NCBI GenBank assembly: GCA_021166835.1
Contig: JAJPEN010000076.1
Span: 4,517 to 68,516, forward strand
DNA length: 64,000 nt
Direction of reading: 5' to 3'
DNA from: Burkholderiaceae bacterium
GTDB taxonomy: Bacteria; Pseudomonadota; Gammaproteobacteria; Burkholderiales; Burkholderiaceae
Notes under the pieces: model-generated
Databases searched by the model: none
Seen by the model: only the letters and a program-made list of their open reading frames with translations
What the model was told of the DNA's origin: nothing
Translations under genes and position numbers: made by a program
Shown here: in pieces, positions 17,261 through 25,346 of the stretch
Numbering within the stretch: position 1 is the first letter of the stretch
How the letters are laid out: the number at the start of each line of letters is the position of its first letter

Positions 17261-18916
17261 ATGAGCTTTCCCGATCCGATCGCCGAGGGCCTGCGCCGGG
17301 GCTGGGCGGTGATCGACGCCGATGCGTCGACGCTGCCCGCCGAGGCGCGGTTCGACGTGGTGATCGTCGGCACCGGCGCCGGCGGCGGAACGACGGCCGA
17401 GATCCTCGCGCACGCCGGGCTGCGCGTCCTGCTCGTCGAGGAGGGGCCGCTGCGCAGTTCGGGCGAGTTCCGCATGCGCGAAGCCGAGGCGTATCCGCAG
17501 CTCTATCAGGAGTCGGCGGCGCGGCTGACGAAGGACAAGGCGATCGGCATCCTGCAGGGCCGCTGCGTCGGCGGCTCGACGACGGTGAACTGGACGTCGA
17601 GCTTTCGCACGCCGGCGGCCACCCTCGCCTTCTGGCGCGACCGCTTCGGGCTCGACGGCTTCGACGAAGCGGCGATGGTGCCGTGGTTCGACCGCATGGA
17701 GCGCCGCCTGTCGATCGCGCCATGGACGATGGCGCCGAACGAGAACAACGATGTCCTGCGGCGCGGTGCCGAGCGCCTCGGGCTGCGCGCTGCGCCGATC
17801 GCGCGCAACGTGCGCGGCTGCCTGAATCTGGGCTACTGCGGCGTAGGCTGCCCGACCAACGCGAAGCAGTCGATGCTGGTGACGACGATCCCGTCGGCGC
17901 TGGAGGCCGGAGCGACGCTCTACACGCGCGCACGCGCCACGCGGCTGATCGTCGAGGGCGAACGCGCCGTCGCGCTCGAGATCGACTGGCTCGATGCGAC
18001 GGGCACGCGGCCGAGCGGGCGCCGCACGCGAGCGAAGGCGGCGCACTTCGTGCTCGCGGCCGGCGCGATCGCCTCGCCCGCGCTGCTGATGCGCTCGGGC
18101 GCGCCCGACCCGCACCGGCTGCTCGGCGCGCGCACCTTCCTGCATCCGGTCGTCGTCTCGGCCGCCGTCTTCGACCGGATCGTCGGCGGCTGGGCCGGCG
18201 CGCCGCAAAGCGTCTACGTCGACCACTTCCTGCACGATGCGCCGATCGACGGCCCGATCGGCTACAAGCTCGAGGCGCCGCCGATCCACCCGGTGCTATT
18301 CGCGACGACGATGACCGGCTTCGGCGACGAGCATCGGCGCCGGATGCTCGACTTCGCGCGCACGCAGGCGACGATCGCGCTGCTGCGCGACGGCTTTCAC
18401 GAGCGTTCGCCCGGCGGACGCGTGGAGCTGCGCGACGACGGCTCGCCGGTGCTCGATTACCCGCTCGACGACTTCGTGCTCGAAGGCGGGCGGCGCGCCC
18501 TGCTGTCGATGGCCGAGATCCAGTTCGCCGCCGGCGCGCGTACGGTGCAGCCCGCGCACGAACTGGCTTTCCCGTATCGCAGCTGGCGCGAGGCGCGCGA
18601 AGCGATCGCCGCGCTGCCGATGAAGCCGCTGCTCGCGCGCGTCGTGTCGGCGCACGTGATGGGCGGCTGCCGCTTCGGCGTGGATGCTGCGCGCGGCGTC
18701 GTCGACCCCGACGGCGTGCACTGGCAGTGGCGCAACGTCTCGGTGCACGACGGGTCGCTGTTCCCGACCTCGATCGGCGCGAATCCGCAGCTGTCGATCT
18801 ACGGCTTCACCGCGCGACTGGCGAGCGGACTCGTGCAGCGCCTGACCGGGCGAGTGCCGCCGACGCCGCAGGCGCCGCAGAAAGCGGCGATGCAGGAAAC
18901 GGCAGCGCCGCAATGA
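17261..18916 (+). CDS. GMC-family FAD oxidoreductase
   Basis: 551 residues. The FAD-binding motif is VIVGTGAGGGTTAE near residue 32, with CVGGSTTVNW near 105, and a C-terminal HVMGGCRFG plus DGSLFPTSIGANPQLSIYG, which carries the conserved active-site region. A cysteine cluster GCLNLGYCGVGCPTNAKQS (about residues 187-205) is typical of the subgroup that includes cholesterol-oxidase-like and long-chain alcohol dehydrogenases. It should oxidise an alcohol, plausibly a lipid alcohol given its neighbours; this is inference. Overlaps the lipase gene by four bases. Confidence 0.88.
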   Translation: MSFPDPIAEGLRRGWAVIDADASTLPAEARFDVVIVGTGAGGGTTAEILAHAGLRVLLVEEGPLRSSGEFRMREAEAYPQLYQESAARLTKDKAIGILQGRCVGGSTTVNWTSSFRTPAATLAFWRDRFGLDGFDEAAMVPWFDRMERRLSIAPWTMAPNENNDVLRRGAERLGLRAAPIARNVRGCLNLGYCGVGCPTNAKQSMLVTTIPSALEAGATLYTRARATRLIVEGERAVALEIDWLDATGTRPSGRRTRAKAAHFVLAAGAIASPALLMRSGAPDPHRLLGARTFLHPVVVSAAVFDRIVGGWAGAPQSVYVDHFLHDAPIDGPIGYKLEAPPIHPVLFATTMTGFGDEHRRRMLDFARTQATIALLRDGFHERSPGGRVELRDDGSPVLDYPLDDFVLEGGRRALLSMAEIQFAAGARTVQPAHELAFPYRSWREAREAIAALPMKPLLARVVSAHVMGGCRFGVDAARGVVDPDGVHWQWRNVSVHDGSLFPTSIGANPQLSIYGFTARLASGLVQRLTGRVPPTPQAPQKAAMQETAAPQ

Positions 18917-19881
18917 TGCGGCGCCTGCTGACGGCACTGATCGCGTTGCTCGCGATCGGCGTCGTCGCATTCGCCGTGTGGCTGCATCGCAGCCAGGGTT
19001 GGCATCCGCTGGCCGCCTTCGGGTTCGCGCTGCTGCTGCCGCTGGCCTTCGATGCCGCGCTGCTCGGCCTGCAGTTCGTCTTCGGCGCGTGGTTCCGCGC
19101 GCAGGAGACTGCGCACGAGCGTTACGGCTTCGCCACCGCGCTGCACGCATGGGGCATGGAGATCGTCGCGTCGCTGCGCACCTTCTTCTGGGCGCAGATC
19201 CGCTACGCGAGCGCCCCGCTGCCCGGCGCCGAGCACGGCGAGCGCACGCCGGTGCTCCTCGTGCACGGCTACGTCTGCAACCGCGGCATCTGGCGCCCGT
19301 TCGCGCGGTGGCTCGCGGCGCGCGGGCATCCGGTCGAATCGGTGAACCTCGAACCGGTGTTCGGCACGATCGACGACTACGTGCCGATCGTCACCGACGG
19401 GGTGCGCCGGCTGCGCGAACGCACGGGCCGCGAGCGCATCGGCATCGTCGCGCACAGCATGGGCGGCCTCGCGGCGCGCGCATACCTGGCGCGCGCAGGC
19501 GACGCATCGGTGTGCGCCGTCGTCACCCTCGGCTCGCCGCACGCCGGCACCTGGCTCGCGCAACTGGGCTGCGGGCGCAACGTCGCGCAGATGATGCCGG
19601 GCTCTTCGTGGCTGGAAGCGCTCGCAACACGCGAGACACAGGCCACGGGCGCGCTCTTCACGACGATCTGGTCGCCGCACGACAACATCGTGATGCCGCA
19701 GCAGGCTTCGCAGCGGCTGGCCGGCGCGACCGCGATCGCCGTGCCGGGGCGCGGACACCTGCAGCTCGCCTACGACCCGTCGGTGTGGCGCATTGCCGCC
19801 GCAGCGCTCGATGCGCGCTGCGGCACTCTCAGAAGTGGATCCCCCGCATCATCTGCTGCAGCGCCTCCTGCTCGGGCGTGA
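18913..19881 (+). CDS. Membrane-anchored triacylglycerol-lipase-like hydrolase
   Basis: 322 residues. Two N-terminal hydrophobic segments (about 5-22 and 33-57), then an alpha/beta-hydrolase with oxyanion HGYVCNRGIW near residue 118, nucleophile motif AHSMGG near residue 180, and a late GRGHLQL carrying the likely catalytic histidine. ATG overlaps the GMC stop (ATGA). Its last 53 bases overlap tail-to-tail with the fatty acyl-CoA reductase gene on the other strand; the alanine/serine-rich C-terminus is encoded there. Confidence 0.85.
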   Translation: MMRRLLTALIALLAIGVVAFAVWLHRSQGWHPLAAFGFALLLPLAFDAALLGLQFVFGAWFRAQETAHERYGFATALHAWGMEIVASLRTFFWAQIRYASAPLPGAEHGERTPVLLVHGYVCNRGIWRPFARWLAARGHPVESVNLEPVFGTIDDYVPIVTDGVRRLRERTGRERIGIVAHSMGGLAARAYLARAGDASVCAVVTLGSPHAGTWLAQLGCGRNVAQMMPGSSWLEALATRETQATGALFTTIWSPHDNIVMPQQASQRLAGATAIAVPGRGHLQLAYDPSVWRIAAAALDARCGTLRSGSPASSAAAPPARA

Positions 19882-21805
19882 CCTTCGGTTGCGCGCCGCC
19901 GGCCGCGCTCGACTCGGGGAACATGCGGAACGACGTGTTCATCACGATCTGCGCCACCCGGGGCATCAGCGCATGCAGCACTTCGCCGGCGATGCCCAGG
20001 CGCGTGGCGATGCGCACCGGCTTGTAGACGATCGCCTGCGTCACCAGGTCGGCTGCCTCCTCGGGCGTGAGCGTGGGCGCGTTGCGGTACAGGCCGGTGG
20101 GCGCGATCATCGGCGTGCGCACCAGCGGCATCGCCACCGACGTGAAGGTGATGCCCACGTCGGCGAATTCGCTCGCCGCGCAGCGCGTCCACGCATCGAG
20201 CGCGGCCTTCGAGGCGACGTAGCCGGAAAAGCGCGGCGCGTTCGTCAGCACGCCGATCGAGCTGATGTTCACCACGTGGCCGCTGCGCCGCTCGATCATC
20301 GAAGGCAGCAGGCCCATCGTGAGGCGCACGGCGCCGAAATAGTTCAGCTGCATCAGCCGCTCGAGATCGTGGAAGCGCCCGAAAGTGCTCTCGATGCCGC
20401 GGCGGATCGAACGGCCGGCGTTGTTCACCAGCACGTCGACGTGACCGAAGGTGTCGAGCAGCCAGCGCACGAAGCGGTCGCAGTCGGCAGGGTCGCTCAG
20501 GTCGCAGGCGAAGGTGACCAGTTCGTGGCCGTCGGCCTGTACGGCCGCGCGCGCGGCTTCGAGCTTCGCCGGATCGCGCCCGCAGATGATCGTCGTCGCT
20601 CCGGCGGCCGCCACGCGGCGCGCGGCGGCCAGCCCGATGCCCGACGAACCGCCGGTGATCAGCACGATCTTGCCGCCGACCTGTCCACGCAGGGTGCGAT
20701 CGATCGCGAGTTCGGGATCGAGATGACGCTCCCAGTAGTCCCACAGCACCCAGGCGTAGTCGTCGAGCCGCGGGCAGGCGATGCCGGTGCCTTCGAGCGC
20801 GGCGAGCGCCTCGCGCGAGTCGAAGCGTGTCGGGTAGTTGACGAACTGCAGGATGTCGGGCGGCAACCCGAGGTCGTGCATCACCGCATCGCGGATGCGG
20901 CGCACGGGCGCCAGCGCGAGCGCGGCGCGCCGGATGTGTCGGGGAATCAGGCCGATCAGCGCGGCATTGATGCGGATCGACATCTGCGGCGCGTGCGCGG
21001 CCTTCGCGAAGACGTTCAGCACCTCGCCCACGCGCAGCGGGTGCGGGTCGACCAGGTGGAAGCACTTGCCGTCGAGGCCGTGCGCGTGCGCGATGTGGTC
21101 CATCGCGGCGACGACATAGTCGACCGGCACGATGTTGATGCGCCCGCCCTCGATGCCGACCATCGGCATCCATTGCGGCAGGAGTCGGCGCAGTCGCTGC
21201 AGCGGCTTGAAGAAGTACATCGGGCCGTCGACCTTGTCGATCTCGCCGGTGCGCGAATCTCCGACGACCATGCCGGGACGGTAGATGCGAAAGGGCACGC
21301 TCGACTCGCGCCGCACGATCGCCTCGGACTCGTGCTTGGTCGCGAAATACGGATGATCGAGCCCCTCGGCCTCGTCGAACATGTCCTCGCGGAACACGCC
21401 TTCGTACAGGCCGGCGGCGGCGATCGACGAGACGTGGTGCAGGCAGCCGGCGCCGATCGCCCCGGCAAAGGCGACGACGCGGCGCGTGCCCTCGACGTTG
21501 ACTTCGATCTGCCGCTGCGCGTCGGCGGCGAGATCGTAGACGGCCGCCAGATGGAACAGGTGGCGGATGCGCCCCTGCAGCGCTGCGCGCGCCCGCTCGC
21601 CGATGCCCAGGCCGTCGCGCGTGAGGTCGCCCTCCACCGGCACCGCCCGCGCGCGATCGACGCCCCAGAACGCGTACAGCGCGTCCAGCCGCTCGGGCGA
21701 GGCGTCGCGCACGAGGAAATGGACGATGGCGCCGCGTCGCGCGAGCAGGCGCCGCACGAGGCGGCGGCCGATGAAGCCGGTGGCGCCGGTGACGAAGTAT
21801 TCCAA
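19829..21805 (-). CDS. Fatty acyl-CoA reductase (alcohol-forming), two-domain SDR type
   Basis: 658 residues from a TTG at 21805 with GGGGAGAG upstream. The N-terminal extended-SDR domain begins with TGATGFIGR and contains HHVSSIAAAGL, FREDMFDEAEGLDHPY, and FRIYRPGMVVG; the C-terminal classical SDR domain has GGSSGIGLAAA near residue 380 and SGYVASKAALDAW near 530. Length and these motifs closely follow the Marinobacter enzyme that reduces fatty acyl-CoA or acyl-ACP to fatty alcohol with NADPH. Together with the WS/DGAT at 36.4 kb this would give wax esters. The frame remains open upstream of 21805, but only the TTG aligns with the family. Confidence 0.9.
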   Translation of the reverse strand: MEYFVTGATGFIGRRLVRRLLARRGAIVHFLVRDASPERLDALYAFWGVDRARAVPVEGDLTRDGLGIGERARAALQGRIRHLFHLAAVYDLAADAQRQIEVNVEGTRRVVAFAGAIGAGCLHHVSSIAAAGLYEGVFREDMFDEAEGLDHPYFATKHESEAIVRRESSVPFRIYRPGMVVGDSRTGEIDKVDGPMYFFKPLQRLRRLLPQWMPMVGIEGGRINIVPVDYVVAAMDHIAHAHGLDGKCFHLVDPHPLRVGEVLNVFAKAAHAPQMSIRINAALIGLIPRHIRRAALALAPVRRIRDAVMHDLGLPPDILQFVNYPTRFDSREALAALEGTGIACPRLDDYAWVLWDYWERHLDPELAIDRTLRGQVGGKIVLITGGSSGIGLAAARRVAAAGATTIICGRDPAKLEAARAAVQADGHELVTFACDLSDPADCDRFVRWLLDTFGHVDVLVNNAGRSIRRGIESTFGRFHDLERLMQLNYFGAVRLTMGLLPSMIERRSGHVVNISSIGVLTNAPRFSGYVASKAALDAWTRCAASEFADVGITFTSVAMPLVRTPMIAPTGLYRNAPTLTPEEAADLVTQAIVYKPVRIATRLGIAGEVLHALMPRVAQIVMNTSFRMFPESSAAGGAQPKVTPEQEALQQMMRGIHF

Positions 21806-21851
21806 GGCGTTCTCTCCCCTTCGCTGCGGGGCGATCATTGCACACTGCCTG

Positions 21852-21880
21852 TTGACGATCGGCAAGGAGCTGCGCATTAG
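21852..21880 (+). promoter_or_regulatory. Candidate promoter in FAR/phasin divergent region
   Basis: TTGACG (21852-21857) and CATTAG (21875-21880) are 17 bases apart. The -35-like hexamer is good and the -10-like hexamer weak. A second possible -10, TAGACT, lies at 21906-21911, nearer the phasin start. Either would overlap the CATTAG-N8-CTCTAG motif. Confidence 0.3.
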
Positions 21881-21894
21881 TGCGCCTCCTCTAG
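21875..21894. promoter_or_regulatory. CATTAG-N8-CTCTAG motif, copy 2
   Basis: CATTAG (21875-21880), eight bases, CTCTAG (21889-21894), between the divergent fatty acyl-CoA reductase and phasin genes. Spacing and hexamers are identical to the copy at 16712-16731 upstream of the GMC operon, and the base before CATTAG is G in both. A TetR regulator gene two genes downstream is a candidate binder. Confidence 0.45.
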
Positions 21895-21954
21895 GGAAGC
21901 GGCCGTAGACTGCACGCGAACGGACCCGTATCGGGGCCGACAGGGAGAAGCGCA

Positions 21955-22575
21955 ATGGCGAAGAAACTGAAGGCGCTGGCCGAAGGCAAGGAAGCCAAGT
22001 CCGACTTGAACCAGCTGGCGAAGACGATCCGCGATTCGGCGCAGCAGATCTGGCTCGCCGGCCTGGGCGCGTTCGCGAAGGCGCAGGGCGAAGGCGGCAA
22101 GGTGTTCGATACGCTCGTGAAGGAAGGACTGAACCTGCAGCGACGCACGCGCGCGGCCACCGAGGAGCGGATCGGCTCGGTCGGCGAGAAGATGACGCGC
22201 GCGGCCGGCGACCTGTCGAAGCAGGCCACGCAATCGTGGGATCGCCTCGAGCAGGTGTTCGAGGATCGCGTCTCGCGCGCGCTCACGCGGCTCGGCGTGC
22301 CGACCAGCCGGGAGATCGGCGATCTGGTTGCCCGCGTCGATGCGTTGAGCGAGGCCGTGCAGTCGCTGACCGGCGGTACCGTGAAGCGCGCGGCGCGCAA
22401 GGCGAACGCCTCCAGGGCGGCAACGCCCGGCACGAACGCGCGGGCAGCGAAGTCGGCCGCGCCGGCGGCGAAGGCGGCGAAGGCGGCGTCGGCGGCCCCG
22501 GCAGCGAAGGCGCCCGCGCGACGCACGCGCGCCGCCGCGAAGACCGCCTCGGGCGACGGCAAGGCCGCGGCCTGA
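21955..22575 (+). CDS. Phasin-family PHA granule-associated protein
   Basis: 206 residues with GGGAGA seven bases before the ATG. The first 140 residues are an amphipathic helical phasin domain (IRDSAQQIWLAGLGAFAKAQGEGGKVFDTLVKEG), followed by a lysine/alanine-rich tail with AAKA-type repeats like histone H1 or AlgP, as in PhaF/PhaI proteins of pseudomonads. Such proteins coat polyhydroxyalkanoate granules and the basic tail can bind DNA. Here it may also coat wax-ester or PHA bodies. Confidence 0.88.
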   Translation: MAKKLKALAEGKEAKSDLNQLAKTIRDSAQQIWLAGLGAFAKAQGEGGKVFDTLVKEGLNLQRRTRAATEERIGSVGEKMTRAAGDLSKQATQSWDRLEQVFEDRVSRALTRLGVPTSREIGDLVARVDALSEAVQSLTGGTVKRAARKANASRAATPGTNARAAKSAAPAAKAAKAASAAPAAKAPARRTRAAAKTASGDGKAAA

Positions 22576-22584
22576 TGGATCGTC

Positions 22585-23901
22585 ATGCCCGAACGCCGAT
22601 CGATGCCGGCTGAACGCGGCAACTCGACCCGCGCGGCCGGCGGCGCCGCCACGCAGCGCGGGCGCATCGGGCTCGCGCTGGCGGGCGGCGGTTTCCTCGC
22701 CGCGGCGTGGGAGCTGGGCGCGCTGTGCGCGCTGAGCGAGGCGATCGAGGGCTTCGAGCCGACGCGGCTCGACGCCTATGTCGGCGTGAGCGCGGGTTCG
22801 TTCGTTGCGGCCGGCCTGGCCAACGCGGTCACGCCGCACCGGATGGTGCAGCTGTTCGTCGAAGGCGACCGCGCCGGCGAGACGCTCGAGCCTGCGCGGC
22901 TGCTGCGCCCCGCCGTCGACGAATGGTGGAAGGCGCTGCGCGCGCTGCCGCGCGGCCTGCGCCGCGCGATGCACGGAGCATGGGAAGCCGGCGCGCGCCA
23001 TCCGCAGACGGCGCTGTGGCAGGGTATGGACGAGCTGCTTCGCGTGCTGCCCGATGGTCTGGTCGACGGACAGCCCGGCGAGCAGGCGCTCGCGCGCCTG
23101 TTCCGCGAATCGGGGCGCACGAACGACTTTCGCCGCACGCGCGCGCCCTTGCGAATCGTGGCGACCGACATCGACTCCGGCATGCCGGTCGCATTCGGAT
23201 CGAAGGGATACGAGCACGTGCCGATCTCGCGCGCGGCGATTGCCTCGAGCGCCGTGCCGGGACTCTTTCCGCCGGTGCGCATCGGCTCGCACCGCTACGT
23301 GGACGGCGCGCTGAACAAGACGCTGCACGCGTCGCTCGCGCTCGACGCGGGCGCCGGACTCGTCTTCTGCCTGAATCCGCTCGTTCCCTTCGACGGCTCG
23401 CGCGCGGGCGCCCGGCGCGTGTCGCGCTCCGGGCCGGCCGCGGTGCTCGCGCAGACGATGCGCGCGACGATCCGCTCGCGGATGACGGTCGGGCTGGAGA
23501 AGTACCGCGTCACGCATCCCGACGCCGACATCGTGCTGTTCGAGCCGCGCCGCGACGACGCGGAGATCTTCTTCGCGAACATCTTCAGCGTGGCGAGCCG
23601 CCGGCACCTGTGCGAGCACGCGTACCGCACGACGCGCGCCGACCTGCTCGAGCGCCGCGAAGAACTGGCGCCGATGCTGCAGCGTCACGGACTGTCGCTC
23701 GACGAGGCCGTGCTGCGCGCAGAAACGCCCCGCCTGGTGCGCGAACCGTCGCCGGCGCATGTACGAGCGCTCGAGACGCGCGCGAGCCTCGCGCTGCGGC
23801 GGCTGTCGTGCACGCTGCACGAGCTGGAACGCTCGCTGGCGATCGCCCGGACGAGCGCCGGCTCGCCGCCCACGGCACCGGACGCCGTCGCCGCCGCATG
23901 A
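22585..23901 (+). CDS. Patatin-like phospholipase
   Basis: 438 residues. Catalytic serine S69 in GVSAGS, and aspartate D240 in VDGA form the patatin Ser-Asp dyad. The glycine-rich oxyanion loop is ALAGGGFLAAAWELG. No signal peptide or membrane segment. It hydrolyses acyl esters of phospholipids or storage lipids in known relatives. Located between the phasin and a TetR regulator, whose start overlaps its stop (ATGA), suggesting a storage-lipid operon. Confidence 0.88.
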   Translation: MPERRSMPAERGNSTRAAGGAATQRGRIGLALAGGGFLAAAWELGALCALSEAIEGFEPTRLDAYVGVSAGSFVAAGLANAVTPHRMVQLFVEGDRAGETLEPARLLRPAVDEWWKALRALPRGLRRAMHGAWEAGARHPQTALWQGMDELLRVLPDGLVDGQPGEQALARLFRESGRTNDFRRTRAPLRIVATDIDSGMPVAFGSKGYEHVPISRAAIASSAVPGLFPPVRIGSHRYVDGALNKTLHASLALDAGAGLVFCLNPLVPFDGSRAGARRVSRSGPAAVLAQTMRATIRSRMTVGLEKYRVTHPDADIVLFEPRRDDAEIFFANIFSVASRRHLCEHAYRTTRADLLERREELAPMLQRHGLSLDEAVLRAETPRLVREPSPAHVRALETRASLALRRLSCTLHELERSLAIARTSAGSPPTAPDAVAAA

Positions 23902-24554
23902 CCCGCAAGCCGCCGCGACGCACGCGCGAGCGGATCCTCGCGACGTCGCTGCGGCTGTTCAACGAGCTGGGAGAGCCGAACGTCACCACGACGGCGATCG
24001 CCGGCGAGCTGGAGATCAGCCCGGGCAACCTCTACTACCACTTCCACAACAAGGACGAGATCGTCGACGCGCTGTTCGACGAGTTCCAGCGCGAGATCGA
24101 TCCGCTGCTCGACTCGCCGCTCGGCGGCGAGCCGCAGCTCGAAGATGCCTGGCTGTACCTGCATCTGCTGTTCGAGGCGATCTGGCGCTACCGCTTCGTC
24201 TATCGCGACCTGAACGACCTGCTCGCGCGCAATCGCCGCGTCGAGATGCGCTTTCGCCGGATCGTCGAACGCAAGACGCTCGCCGCGCTCGCGCTGTGCC
24301 GCTCGCTGGTCGGGCGCGGCGGCCCGGGCGCCACCGACGAGCAGATCGAGTCGCTCGCCACCAACATGGTCGTCGTCACGACCTACTGGCTTTCCTTCGA
24401 GTTCGTGCGGCACCCGCGCGGCCTCGCTGCGGCCGACCGGCCGGCGGCGTCGATGGCGCGCGGTGCCTACCAGGTGCTGTCGCTGCTCGCTCCCTGGCTG
24501 GACGAAGACGGTCGTCGGCTTTTCGGAAAGCTCGCGCACGAGTACCTTCGCTGA
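23898..24554 (+). CDS. TetR/AcrR-family regulator of the lipid block
   Basis: 218 residues. N-terminal helix-turn-helix TTTAIAGELEISPGNLYYHFHNKDEIVDALF (about residues 30-60) is a textbook TetR DNA-binding domain; the C-terminal domain is helical with no recognisable ligand signature. It overlaps the patatin gene by four bases. Best guess is a repressor responding to a fatty acyl ligand and acting on the CATTAG-N8-CTCTAG sites, which is inference from position. Confidence 0.88.
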   Translation: MTRKPPRRTRERILATSLRLFNELGEPNVTTTAIAGELEISPGNLYYHFHNKDEIVDALFDEFQREIDPLLDSPLGGEPQLEDAWLYLHLLFEAIWRYRFVYRDLNDLLARNRRVEMRFRRIVERKTLAALALCRSLVGRGGPGATDEQIESLATNMVVVTTYWLSFEFVRHPRGLAAADRPAASMARGAYQVLSLLAPWLDEDGRRLFGKLAHEYLR

Positions 24555-24572
24555 TTCGAACGGGGAACGACG

Positions 24573-25346
24573 ATGGCGAAATGGGTGGACTTTCCGTATG
24601 CGGATGAACGCTACGAATACACGCCGGCGACGCTGAAGAAGCGCTGGTCGAGACTGCATCGCGGCGACTGCGAGCCCTTCCCGAAGGACGACGCGGTGAT
24701 CGCCGCCTGGATCGACTACCACGCGGGCCGCTTCGGCCGCGCGATCGAGGATGGGCTCGCCGCCGGGCCGGCTGGCGTCTGCGTGGCGAACAAGGCGGCC
24801 TGCGTCTACGCGGAATACCTGGAGACCTCGGATACGCGCAAGGCGAAGCTGCTGCAGGAAGCCGGCGCGCGCGCCGAGGCGCAGCAGAAGAGCGAGCCGG
24901 AGAACGCCAACGCGTTCTACCTGTACGCCTTCGCGATCGGACGCTATTCGCAGCAGATCTCGGTGGCCAAGGCGCTCGCGCAGGGCTTGGGCGGCAAGGT
25001 GCGCGACGCGCTCGTGCGCGCGATCGCGCTGCAGCCGAAGCACGCCGACGCGCACATCGCGCTCGGCGCCTTCCACGCCGAAGTGGTCGACAAGGTCGGC
25101 GCGATGATCGCCAACGTCACCTACGGCGCGAAGCGCGACGAGGCGTACCGGCTGTTCCGGCGCGCGCTCGAGCTGAACCCCGAATCGGCGATCGCGCGCA
25201 TCGAATATGCCAACGCGCTGGCGATGCTCGAAGGCAGGAAGGGACTGAAGGAAGCCGAAGCGCTGTACGCGCAGGCCGCCGAGTGCGAGCCGTTGGACGC
25301 GATGGAGCGGCTCGACGTCGAGGCCGCGCGCGAGGAACTCGCATGA
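24573..25346 (+). CDS. Tetratricopeptide-like protein of unknown function
   Basis: 257 residues, soluble, helical. TPR-like repeats can be seen around GGKVRDALVRAIALQPKHADAHIALGAFHAEV and EAYRLFRRALELNPESAIARIEYANALAMLEG. The first 60 residues (VDFPYADERYEYTPATLKKRW) are not repeat-like. GGGGA precedes the ATG. Overlaps the SAF-domain dehydrogenase by four bases, so the two probably act together. No function assigned. Confidence 0.75.
   Translation: MAKWVDFPYADERYEYTPATLKKRWSRLHRGDCEPFPKDDAVIAAWIDYHAGRFGRAIEDGLAAGPAGVCVANKAACVYAEYLETSDTRKAKLLQEAGARAEAQQKSEPENANAFYLYAFAIGRYSQQISVAKALAQGLGGKVRDALVRAIALQPKHADAHIALGAFHAEVVDKVGAMIANVTYGAKRDEAYRLFRRALELNPESAIARIEYANALAMLEGRKGLKEAEALYAQAAECEPLDAMERLDVEAAREELA

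Noticed and set aside
19829..21805. Two separate SDR genes misread as one
   Set aside because: The frame is continuous and its total length and both domains match the two-domain fatty acyl-CoA reductases.
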